From Flavobacteriales bacterium (GTDB lineage: Bacteria > Bacteroidota > Bacteroidia > Flavobacteriales_F > PHOS-HE28), in the NCBI GenBank assembly GCA_020635725.1, contig JACJZF010000011.1, forward strand, positions 62,001 through 126,000: a DNA stretch of 64,000 nt, given 5' to 3'. The position numbers and the translations under genes are program-made. Within the stretch, counting starts at the first letter, position 1. Every line of letters starts with the position of its first letter. Shown one piece after another: positions 44,171-53,198 of this stretch. The notes under the pieces are model-generated. The model ran no database searches. It saw only the letters and a list, made by a program, of their open reading frames with translations, and was not told the DNA's origin.

Positions 44171-45346
44171 ATGAACGCATACATCATCGCCGGTTTCCGC
44201 AGCGCAGTAGGAAAGGCACCTCGCGGCAAATTCCGTTTCACGCGTCCGGATGACCTGGCCGCGCACGTGGTGAACCACCTGGTGGGCTCGGTGCCCGGGC
44301 TGGAGCGCGACCGCATCGACGATGTGATCGTGGGCAACGCCACGCCCGAGGCCGAGCAGGGCCTGAACATCGGCCGCATGATCAGCCTGATGGGCCTGAA
44401 CACCGACAAGGTGCCGGGCATGACGGTGAACCGCTACTGCAGCAGCGGCAGCGAGACCATCGCCATTGCGGCGGCCAAGATCCACAGCGGGCAGGCCGAT
44501 GTGATCGTGGCGGGCGGCGTGGAGTGCATGAGCCCGATCCCCTTCGGCGGCTGGCGCATCGTGCCGAACGCCAAGGTGGGCAAGGCGAACCCCACGTACT
44601 ACTGGGGCATGGGCCTCACCGCCGAGGCCGTGGCGCGCGACTTCAAGGTGAGCCGCGAGGACCAGGACGCCTTCAGCCTGCGCAGCCACGAGAAGGCGCT
44701 GGCCGCGATCAGCTCCGGCAAGTTCAAAGACGAGATCGTGCCCTACACCGTGGAGCGCGTGTACCTGGACGCGAAGGAGAAGCGCCAGGTGGAGAAGTAC
44801 GTGGTGGACACCGATGAAGGTCCGCGCGCGAGCACCCTGGAGGCGCTGGCGAAGCTGAAGCCCGTGTTCGATGCGAAGGGCAGCGTGACGGCCGGCAACG
44901 CCAGCCAGACGAGTGATGGCGCGGCCTTCGTGCTGGTGGTGAGCGAGCGCATGCTGAAGCAATTGAATGTGAAACCCATCGCGCGCCTCCTCTCCTACCA
45001 CGTGGCCGGCGTGGAGCCGCGGATCATGGGCATCGGTCCGGTGGCGGCGGTGCCGAAGGCGCTGGAGAAAGCCGGGCTGAAGCTGAGCGACATCGGGCTG
45101 TTCGAGCTGAACGAGGCCTTCGCGTCGCAATCACTGGCGGTGGTGCGCGAGTTGGGCATCGATCCCGAGATCGTGAACGTGAACGGTGGGGCGATCGCGC
45201 TGGGGCATCCTTTGGGGTGCACGGGCACGAAGCTGAGCGTGCAGCTGTTCAATGAGATGCGGCGGAGGAAGCAGAAGTACGGTGTGGTGACGATGTGCGT
45301 GGGGACGGGGCAGGGGGCGGCGAGTGTGTTTGAGTTGCTCAACTGA
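44171..45346 (+). CDS. acetyl-CoA acyltransferase (thiolase)
   Basis: Catalyses the last beta-oxidation step, releasing acetyl-CoA. The 391-residue protein has the thiolase acyl-Cys in VNRYCSSGS (Cys90), the second GGAIALGHPLGCTG with His346 and the C-terminal catalytic Cys376 in MCVGTGQG; all match the FadA positions. It is in the same direction as the hydroxyacyl-CoA dehydrogenase but about 3 kb downstream, between inverted copies of a dispersed repeat. Confidence 0.95.
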   Translation: MNAYIIAGFRSAVGKAPRGKFRFTRPDDLAAHVVNHLVGSVPGLERDRIDDVIVGNATPEAEQGLNIGRMISLMGLNTDKVPGMTVNRYCSSGSETIAIAAAKIHSGQADVIVAGGVECMSPIPFGGWRIVPNAKVGKANPTYYWGMGLTAEAVARDFKVSREDQDAFSLRSHEKALAAISSGKFKDEIVPYTVERVYLDAKEKRQVEKYVVDTDEGPRASTLEALAKLKPVFDAKGSVTAGNASQTSDGAAFVLVVSERMLKQLNVKPIARLLSYHVAGVEPRIMGIGPVAAVPKALEKAGLKLSDIGLFELNEAFASQSLAVVRELGIDPEIVNVNGGAIALGHPLGCTGTKLSVQLFNEMRRRKQKYGVVTMCVGTGQGAASVFELLN

Positions 45347-45393
45347 TGGAACAGAAGCGTGATAGTGGTGCCCGCCCTGAGCGGAGTCGAAGG

Positions 45394-45501
45394 GTGGGCG
45401 TGCCCCCGCCTCAAATGCAGGCGGGGTCCGGCTTTCCGCTGTACTCCTCGCACGGATTACCGTGCTGCGGGGTGCCGCTCCAATCCGTCACGCGAAATGC
45501 G
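45394..45501 (-). repeat. dispersed repeat copy B (inverted)
   Basis: The minus strand reads CGCATTTCGCGTGACGGATT, then AGCGGCACCCCGCAG, CGAGGAGTACAGCGGAAAGC and GGGGGCACGCCCA. It is a diverged inverted copy of 44018-44122; both flank the thiolase. Confidence 0.75.
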
Positions 45502-45512
45502 CCAATCTTGAT

Positions 45513-46109
45513 ATGACCAAGACCATAGAAGACATCATTGGCGATTACGACGACCACTACTTCACACATTTGCTCAACGTGGATTGGTCGGTGGAGAACT
45601 CCATCCAAATCACCTTCCGCTTGAATTTCGACGATTGGACCGAAGGTGGAAAGCAGATATGGCGATGCACGGGCACGGGATACCTTGATTCAAGGGTTAA
45701 TAACGATCCATCTTTCTCTGATATGCGCATCTCATCAGATGATCCGCTTATCTGGATTACTGACGAGAATCGAAGCAGCATTCACTTCACCGACAACAAT
45801 GCAAACCCTGATCAGCTTAAGATTGCGTTTATCGACACGCACACCAAGCTCTTAGATGTGTGGGTTGAGCAGGATTTGTTCGTGAACAAATTGCCTAACC
45901 ATTTAGGTATCCTAGAATCCAAGTTCGGCATTTTCGCTGAGGGGCCATCACGGATCATGGAAGTCTATGCTGAGGTCTTCCAGCGCTTCAATGTGAAGCA
46001 TAGTCTTCTTAAAGGCCGTGTGCAGAAGAATGAGAAGAGTAGAAAGGTGTTCTGCCTTGGTGCCTCGTTCTTCATAGCGGAGGACTTCGTATTCGAAAGA
46101 CTCAAGTGA
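45513..46109 (+). CDS. hypothetical protein (AT-richer)
   Basis: 198 residues, no signal peptide. Begins MTKTIEDIIGDYDDHYFTHLLNVDW, and contains the aromatic/acidic pattern seen in Imm-type and unknown cytoplasmic proteins; I do not recognise the family. Its codons use far more A and T than the flanking genes, suggesting horizontal acquisition. The ATG lies 11 bp after the repeat copy B. Confidence 0.6.
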   Translation: MTKTIEDIIGDYDDHYFTHLLNVDWSVENSIQITFRLNFDDWTEGGKQIWRCTGTGYLDSRVNNDPSFSDMRISSDDPLIWITDENRSSIHFTDNNANPDQLKIAFIDTHTKLLDVWVEQDLFVNKLPNHLGILESKFGIFAEGPSRIMEVYAEVFQRFNVKHSLLKGRVQKNEKSRKVFCLGASFFIAEDFVFERLK

Positions 46110-46193
46110 TGCTCGCCAAATGCGACCGCCCGGCAGCGTGTCCATATGTTGCTCAATGCGCGTTACAAGGAAAAGCAGTAACCCGTTGAGTCC

Positions 46194-47102
46194 ATGAGCG
46201 CCGTGTCTAAGGCAATTCTCGCTCTGGCCTGCGCATCAATGATCTCGTGTCAATTGCCCGCGCCTAGTAAGAGCAGATCACCTCGTGAGATCCACACCGC
46301 CGATTACGACCTGATCATACCCACCGGCCAGAACGCCCTGCTGATCCTCTTCCCCTGTTTCCCTTGCGATGCGGCGGACACCCGGGCGGAGTCGCGCATT
46401 GCGGACACGGCCGCAGCGAATGGCATTGTAGTGCTGATGATGAACTTCAACCGGCACATCCTGATGAGCGATGCGGAGCAGCAGGAGGTGATCGGCACGA
46501 TCGCGGGCGCGGTGAAGGAGCACGGCGTGGATGCGTCGAACACGGTCATCGGAGGCTTCTCCTCCGGCGGCAACGTGAGCGTGCTGCTGGCGAAGGCGCT
46601 GCTGCGGTCTCCTGAGCCGCCGGTGAAACTGAAAGGCGTGTTCGCCGTGGACAGTCCGCTGGACCTGGTGCACCTGTACGAATGCTCGAAGCGCGACTTG
46701 GCGAAGACCAGCTTTCCCGAATACAAGGGCGAGGCGCGGTATCTGGTGGCTTTCCTGGACAGCACCTTGGGTTCACCCAACGACAGCATGGTCAACTATG
46801 AACGCTCTGCTCCATTGCTCAACACGGCCGCGAGCGTGGCTCCGCTGAAGGACCTGCCCATCCGCTTCTACACGGAGCCGGACACGGCGTGGTGGCGCAC
46901 CAACCGCGACGACAGCTACGAGGAGCTGAATGCCTTCGCTCTGAAGCGGATCCACGATACGCTCGTCGCCGTGGGCAATGTCCGGGCGGAGTACATCACT
47001 ACCGAAGGGCGCGGCGTGCAGCACGGCGACCGGCACCCGCATGCGTGGAGCATTGTGGATGAGCGGGCGCTGGTTCGGTGGATCAACTCGCTATCCAAAT
47101 GA
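46194..47102 (+). CDS. alpha/beta-hydrolase-like lipoprotein
   Basis: 302 residues. Signal peptide with lipoprotein Cys19 (SMISC), then an alpha/beta-hydrolase-like fold: LILFPCFPCDAADTRAES, nucleophile elbow GGFSSGGNVSVLL (Ser about 121), acid region VDSPLDLVH and late His in RGVQHGDRHPHAWS (about residues 278-286). Hydrolysis of an ester or peptide is inferred. A short duplicated copy of its C-terminus lies at 48015-48098. It overlaps the CPBP gene by 4 nt (ATGA). Confidence 0.75.
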   Translation: MSAVSKAILALACASMISCQLPAPSKSRSPREIHTADYDLIIPTGQNALLILFPCFPCDAADTRAESRIADTAAANGIVVLMMNFNRHILMSDAEQQEVIGTIAGAVKEHGVDASNTVIGGFSSGGNVSVLLAKALLRSPEPPVKLKGVFAVDSPLDLVHLYECSKRDLAKTSFPEYKGEARYLVAFLDSTLGSPNDSMVNYERSAPLLNTAASVAPLKDLPIRFYTEPDTAWWRTNRDDSYEELNAFALKRIHDTLVAVGNVRAEYITTEGRGVQHGDRHPHAWSIVDERALVRWINSLSK

Positions 47103-47914
47103 GCGGGCTGATCCGGTTCTTCCTGCTGGCCTACGGGATCTCATGGGCCCTGTGGGCACCCTTGTGGGGGCCTGCGGTCGGGATCCATGGGCTACCCGTA
47201 CTGCCCTTCCACCATGCACTTGGCGGGCTCGGCCCGATGATCGCCGCGCTCGTCTGCACCGGGTTGGAAAATGGTCCGCGCGGAGTGCGGGCATTGCTGT
47301 TGCGCACGCTCTGGTGGAGACCGATCATCTACTTCCTCATCGCGTTGCTGGCACCGTTCGTCCTGCTCCTCGCCGGCATGGCGATGGTTGGCTCCGTTGA
47401 TCTTTCCGGCTTACTGCGCAACAAGGAATTCCCCGACATGGGGCTTCCTTTGTTCTTCGTATACAACCTGATCTTCTTCGGCTTCGGTGAGGAAACGGGT
47501 TGGCGTGGTTTTGCGCTGCCGCGGCTGCAACGCCGGATGAACCCGCTCTGGGCATCGCTGTTGCTCACCTTGCCATGGGCGTTGTGGCACGCTCCGCTGT
47601 TCCTCTATCGCCCCGGTTACACCGCCATGGACGTGGGCGGTGCCGCTGGGTGGTTCTTCAGCCTGCTCACCGGCAGCGTGCTGCTATCCTGGCTGTTCAA
47701 TGCCACGCGCGGGAGCTTGCTGGTGGTAGCGATCTTCCACGCAACGGTGGACATTGCGTTCACGTGTGAAGCGGCCACGCCGTCCGTGGTCGGCAACATC
47801 GGCATGCTCATCACGCTCTGGGGGATCGGCACGACCGTTCTCCTTTGGCGCTCCAAAGGGCTGGTCACGGATCCGTTGGTGCAACGGATCGGGAATGAGC
47901 GTAATGGCTTATAG
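47099..47914 (+). CDS. CPBP family intramembrane metalloprotease
   Basis: 271 residues with about seven membrane helices. The CPBP (Abi/Rce1-like) motifs are FGEETGWRGFALPRL (Glu-Glu and Arg, about residues 130-144), WHAPLFLY (about 164) and FHATVD (about 217). Family members cleave prenylated or bacteriocin-type peptides, or act in immunity. It overlaps the hydrolase stop by the ATGA tetranucleotide, so the two are translationally coupled. Confidence 0.88.
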   Translation: MSGLIRFFLLAYGISWALWAPLWGPAVGIHGLPVLPFHHALGGLGPMIAALVCTGLENGPRGVRALLLRTLWWRPIIYFLIALLAPFVLLLAGMAMVGSVDLSGLLRNKEFPDMGLPLFFVYNLIFFGFGEETGWRGFALPRLQRRMNPLWASLLLTLPWALWHAPLFLYRPGYTAMDVGGAAGWFFSLLTGSVLLSWLFNATRGSLLVVAIFHATVDIAFTCEAATPSVVGNIGMLITLWGIGTTVLLWRSKGLVTDPLVQRIGNERNGL

Positions 47915-48014
47915 CGCGCCGGTGAAGAACTCCAAAAGCGGCAGTGGAACCCGGTCCTGCTTCACGTTGCTCTCCTGGATAGCGAATAGGGCTTCAACCT
48001 GGCCGAACTGATAA

Positions 48015-48098
48015 CAACACGGCAATCGGCACCCGCATGCTTGGAGCATTGTGGATGAGAGGGATCTGGTTCGGTGGATCGAGGGGTTGGTGGAGTGA
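48015..48098 (+). pseudogene. fragment of a second copy of the lipoprotein hydrolase C-terminus
   Basis: In one frame it reads QHGNRHPHAWSIVDERDLV and ends RWIEGLVE, closely matching the C-terminal end of the hydrolase (QHGDRHPHAWSIVDERALV). No N-terminal part is present nearby. It is the remnant of a duplication or recombination that included the CPBP gene. Confidence 0.75.
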
Positions 48099-48173
48099 GG
48101 CGTTGGTGTATTCACGTTCCTGCTGTATGTTGTCCAATGCGAGTTGACGAGTAAGCCGTCATCCGCTGAGATC

Positions 48174-49058
48174 ATGAGCGCCTTGTTACCCTCCTCTACT
48201 CTCTTCGAACAGCACCAGATCCGCAGACTCTATAATGAAGCCACGGAAACGTGGTGGTTCTCCATCAACGATATCATCCAAGCCTTGACCCAGCAGCCGG
48301 ACTATCAAACTGCACGCAAGTACTGGAACAAGTTGAAGGAGCGTCTAGTGAAGGAAGGAAGTGAACTGGTGACAGACTGTCACCAGTTGAAAATGCCTGC
48401 CGAGGACGGCAAGATGCGCCTGACGGATGTTGCCAAGGCCGAAACGCTCCTGCGCCTCGTCCAGTCGGTGCCCAGCCCGAAGGCCGAGCCCATCAAACTC
48501 TGGCTGGCGAAGGTGGGCTACGAGCGCATGCAGGAGATGGCCGACCCGAGCCTCGGTCTGGACCGTGCCCGCGAACTATGGCGCAAGCATGCGCAGCGAG
48601 AAGTGGATCCAGCAGCGCATGATGGGTCAGGAGACGCGGAACAAGCTCATCGACTACTGGAAGAAGCACGGGGTGAAGGAAGGTGACGAGCCTGCCTGCC
48701 GGCAGGCAGGTTCGCCATCCTTACGAACATCATTCACCAGGAATGGAGCGGTGTGACGGTGAAGGACCACAAGGCGATCAAGGGCCTGAAGACCCAGAAC
48801 CTGCGGGATCATATGACGGAGGCCGAACTCATCTTCACGGCACTGGCCGAGTTGAGCACACGGCAGATAGCGGAAAGCGAACAGGCCACAGGTATGCCGA
48901 AGAACAAGACGGCTGCGCGGAAAGGTGGCGGCATCGCGAAGAAGGCCCGACTGGAACTGGAGCAGAAGACCGGGAAGCCGGTGGTTTCGGGGAGCAATTT
49001 CCTACCACCGAAGATGTCTTCATCCCGCAAGAGCGGGAAGAAGGGCCTCAAGAAGTAA
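48174..49058 (+). pseudogene. BRO-family (phage antirepressor-like) gene, broken by two lesions
   Basis: The frame begins MSALLPSSTLFEQHQIRR with a Bro-N-type domain (WWFSINDIIQALTQQPDYQTARKYW). It then shifts after DRARELWRKH (near 48589) to the frame that continues RSEKWIQQRMMGQETRN. After KHGVKEGDE a 20-bp palindrome at 48691-48710 shifts it again, and the third frame gives FAILTNIIHQEWSGV, TVKDHKAIKGLKTQNLRD and ends GKKGLKK. Removing the palindrome and restoring about two bases near 48589 gives one continuous protein of about 289 residues. It has no start for an undamaged product, so it is probably inactive. Confidence 0.85.
48691..48710. mobile_element. 20-bp palindromic insertion
   Basis: CCTGCCTGCCGGCAGGCAGG is a perfect palindrome inserted between the codons for GDE and FAILTN. 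It translates as (A)CLPAGRQA-like peptides in the three frames; such peptides are frequent as odd insertions in Bacteroidota and CPR proteins, suggesting a tiny mobile element. Confidence 0.75.
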
Positions 49059-49079
49059 GCATCAACTACGGACAAGGGT

Positions 49080-49628
49080 TCACCCCAGTGGAAAGCTCCG
49101 AACCGGCTCGTAGGTCGTCCCAGGCTGCAACGGCCGCTTGAGCAACACCACCTCTCCCACCCGTTCATCGCTTTGCAGTTCATGCGGCGCGAGCATCGCC
49201 CATGCCTTTTCGAATTGCGCCGGCTTCAGTCCGGCCGCAATGGTGAGGTGCGGGTGGTCGGTCTCGCGAAGGGCTTCGCTTAGGCCGGAATCATTCTTCA
49301 AAGCATCAACAATGGGCACACGTACGCTGGCGATGGCGTCCTTCTCCACGGGATCGATGTAGATGGTGCGCTTGTCGGGAAAGTGCGTGATGCCGTGGTA
49401 ATGCAGGGTGAAAGGCTGCTGTCCGTAGGTACCTCGCGCGATAGCTTCGATGACGGCCGACTCGTGCGCTTCGGGCAGGTCGAGGAAGCAGAGCGTGATG
49501 TGCGGCGGGGTGTTGCGTCCGCTGAAGGAGCCGATCGCGGGGTGAAGGAGTACACGGAGGCGCTGCACCTCCGCTGAAAGCGCAGGCGATGGGAGGATGG
49601 TGAGAAGGAAGCGGTGGAGCATCGACAT
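49080..49628 (-). CDS. 2H phosphoesterase/2'-5' RNA ligase-like protein
   Basis: 182 residues with the two HxT motifs of the 2H superfamily: PPHITLCFLDL (about residue 41) and HPHLTIAAGLKP (about 135). The first helix MSMLHRFLLTILPSPALSAEVQRLR is typical of the start. Such enzymes act on 2'-5' linked or cyclic phosphodiesters in RNA repair or signalling. The ATG at 49628 was selected because homology begins there; the upstream extension contains the ATATCCG repeats. Several nearby in-frame ATG codons are alternatives. Confidence 0.78.
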   Translation of the reverse strand: MSMLHRFLLTILPSPALSAEVQRLRVLLHPAIGSFSGRNTPPHITLCFLDLPEAHESAVIEAIARGTYGQQPFTLHYHGITHFPDKRTIYIDPVEKDAIASVRVPIVDALKNDSGLSEALRETDHPHLTIAAGLKPAQFEKAWAMLAPHELQSDERVGEVVLLKRPLQPGTTYEPVRSFPLG

Positions 49629-49651
49629 GAGCAGGCCGTCCATGGCCAACG

Positions 49652-49689
49652 ATATCCGTGAATATCCGCAAATAGCCGGAACATATCCG
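49652..49689. repeat. direct repeats with 10-11 bp period
   Basis: ATATCCG at 49652, 49662 and 49683 and ATAGCCG at 49672. The helical spacing could bind a protein on one DNA face. They lie 24-61 bp before the 2H phosphoesterase ATG. Confidence 0.5.
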
Positions 49690-49815
49690 TAAACGATGAT
49701 GCGCGTGAGCGGGCGGAGCGGCAGCTTGCTGAAGGTGAAGCGCAGGCAGCGCGCGAGCGAGGACGCGACCAACGGAAGCGACCGGAGCCGCAGCGATGCC
49801 CGCTGAACCGAAGCA

Positions 49816-49863
49816 ACTACAGCGTAGCACGCGACCCGAGGCTTTGCGAGGGGCACGCCCACA
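49816..49863 (+). repeat. partial copy C of the dispersed repeat
   Basis: CTACAGCGTAGCACGCGACC and GGGGCACGCCCACA match the 3' half of copy A at 44018-44122 with changes. The 5' half is too diverged to assign. Confidence 0.6.
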
Positions 49864-49962
49864 GCAAGACTCGATCACAAGGGTCAAGTGGCAAGGATCA
49901 AGGTTCCCGCCCCATTCGACTAGCGCCAATCACCTCCCTTCCCGAACCACCCCGCTTGCAAT

Positions 49963-49991
49963 TTTGTTATGCGTGCATAACTTTATCCCGA
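49963..49991 (+). promoter_or_regulatory. promoter and MarR-type operator of the acyl-CoA dehydrogenase gene
   Basis: GTTATGCGTGCATAAC (49966-49981), a 16-bp near-perfect palindrome, shares TATGCGYGCATA with the marR operator. TTTG at 49963-49966 and TATCCCGA at 49984-49991 could be the -33 and -7 elements, with the operator between them. Confidence 0.55.
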
Positions 49992-50021
49992 ACCCAACGT
50001 ACATCCTGTCCAGAAGCATGC

Positions 50022-50053
50022 GATCATCTGATCGTCTGATCTTCTGATCATCT
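50022..50053. repeat. four tandem GATCNTCT units
   Basis: GATCATCT, GATCGTCT, GATCTTCT and GATCATCT follow each other in 8-bp steps and end 8 nt before the ATG. The array lies in the 5' leader of the acyl-CoA dehydrogenase. Confidence 0.8.
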
Positions 50054-50061
50054 GATCGACC

Positions 50062-51885
<1,824 letters not shown>

Positions 51886-51890
51886 GAAAA

Positions 51891-51920
51891 GGCCGCAGAG
51901 TCGCGGAGGCGCAGAGAAGC
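51891..51920. repeat. remnant of a CGCAGAG-type repeat
   Basis: CCGCAGAGTCGCGGAGGCGCAGAG-type sequence 6 nt after the acyl-CoA dehydrogenase stop resembles the widespread CACAGAGGCACAGAGG repeat in the same window (38697-38792). Only one arm is present, so it cannot form the same hairpin. Confidence 0.45.
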
Positions 51921-51973
51921 CAAGGGTGTGGTGTATCCGTGGGCTGCACGCAGCGCGTGGCTCAGCGGAGCAG

Positions 51974-53086
51974 TTACTTCACCTCTTCCAACCATCGCTC
52001 ATTCACCGAAGGGTCGAACGTGGTGATGATGCGCCCGATACGCGGCGTGAGCAACGATTGTCCGGTCTCCCTGGCACGCTCGGTGACGCGCTCGATCGAC
52101 TCCTTCCACGGATGCAGGCCAAGAGCGAACTGGCCCCAGTGAATGGGCATGAGCACGTCCGCATGGAGGTCGTTCGCGGCCTGAGCGGTCTGCTCGGGGA
52201 ACATGTGGATCTCCGGCCAGTACTCACTATAAGCACCGCACTCGAGCAGGGCGAGATCGAAGCGGCCGAAGCGCTCGCCGAGTTCCTTGAACGTCTTTGA
52301 GTAACCTGAGTCAGCGCCGAAATAGAGCCGCTTGCTCCCTTCCAGCACGAAGGAGCCCCAGAGCGTGCTGAAGCGATTGGTCAGGCTACGTCCGGTGAAA
52401 TGCCGCGTGGGCGCGAAGGTGAGCTTGACCGGTCCCGCCTGCGCCTCCTGCCACCATTCCAATTCGGTGATCAACTCCGCAGGCATGCCCCATTTCTGCA
52501 GGTGCGCGCCAACGCCCAGCGCGGCGATCGTGCGGCCCACCTTCTTCGTCGCGACCAGCTCAAGCATGGTCTCGTGGCAGAGGTGGTCATAATGATCATG
52601 CGAGAGCAGCAGTACATCGATCTGCGGCAGCTGCTCGACCGTGATGCGCTCGGTGTAGGGAAAGCGTTTGGGACCAGCGAAGGTGAACGTCGACGCGCGC
52701 TCACCGAAGACCGGATCGGTTAGGAAGGTGATCCCGTCCAGCTTGATCAGCACGCTGCTGTGGCCGAACCAGCAGAGCGCAACTTGATCGACCGGAATGC
52801 GCTCCCAAGCCTCACGATCGAACCTCACCGTGGGCAACGGCGACTTAGGCTCGCGCCCGTCGGCGCCTTTCAGCATCGTCCACATCACCTTCAGCATGAC
52901 CGTGAAGGGCATGTTCATGTTGGTCGTTTCCAGGTTGTGGAGCTTGCCGTCACGATAGTTCGGCAACCCTTGAATGCGCTGGCGTCTCTCCCCTGCCGGG
53001 TTCCCTCCGATGCGTGGCGCTGTCCGGAAATAAATCACCAAGGCCACTAACGGCGCGGCTAGCACGAACAGGATCCAGATCCACAT
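51974..53086 (-). CDS. MBL-fold metallo-hydrolase (NAPE-PLD/UlaG-like)
   Basis: 370 residues. One N-terminal membrane helix (about 3-20), then a metallo-beta-lactamase fold with the zinc motif LLSHDHYDHLCHETM (about 159-173), a second ligand His in PTRHFTGRS and D in YFGADSGYS, and the late H in IHWGQF. The UlaG/NAPE-PLD-like subclass is indicated by FGHSSVLIKLDG and FLTDPVFGERAS. A phosphodiesterase or lactonase role is possible; the substrate cannot be inferred. It is divergent from the OmpA-like gene. Confidence 0.87.
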   Translation of the reverse strand: MWIWILFVLAAPLVALVIYFRTAPRIGGNPAGERRQRIQGLPNYRDGKLHNLETTNMNMPFTVMLKVMWTMLKGADGREPKSPLPTVRFDREAWERIPVDQVALCWFGHSSVLIKLDGITFLTDPVFGERASTFTFAGPKRFPYTERITVEQLPQIDVLLLSHDHYDHLCHETMLELVATKKVGRTIAALGVGAHLQKWGMPAELITELEWWQEAQAGPVKLTFAPTRHFTGRSLTNRFSTLWGSFVLEGSKRLYFGADSGYSKTFKELGERFGRFDLALLECGAYSEYWPEIHMFPEQTAQAANDLHADVLMPIHWGQFALGLHPWKESIERVTERARETGQSLLTPRIGRIITTFDPSVNERWLEEVK

Positions 53087-53198
53087 GGGCAGCGATTGGG
53101 CGACAAAGTTGGGGCGGCGGGTCTTCTTTCATGCGCCGTGGCATAATGATCGCCGGGAAGGCGCAGTTCTTCCAGCAACCTACCAAACCCCTTACGTC

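Larger units (their letters stand above)
49629..50061. other. intergenic region before the acyl-CoA dehydrogenase
   Basis: The 433-bp gap contains four ATATCCG-type direct repeats (49652-49689), a repeat remnant (49816-49863), a probable operator (49966-49981) and a tandem GATCNTCT array (50022-50053). No gene was recognised. Confidence 0.7.

Noticed and set aside
44171..45346. thiolase as cargo of a recent transposon
   Set aside because: The flanking repeats are diverged, no transposase or target duplication is seen, and the gene fits the beta-oxidation set.
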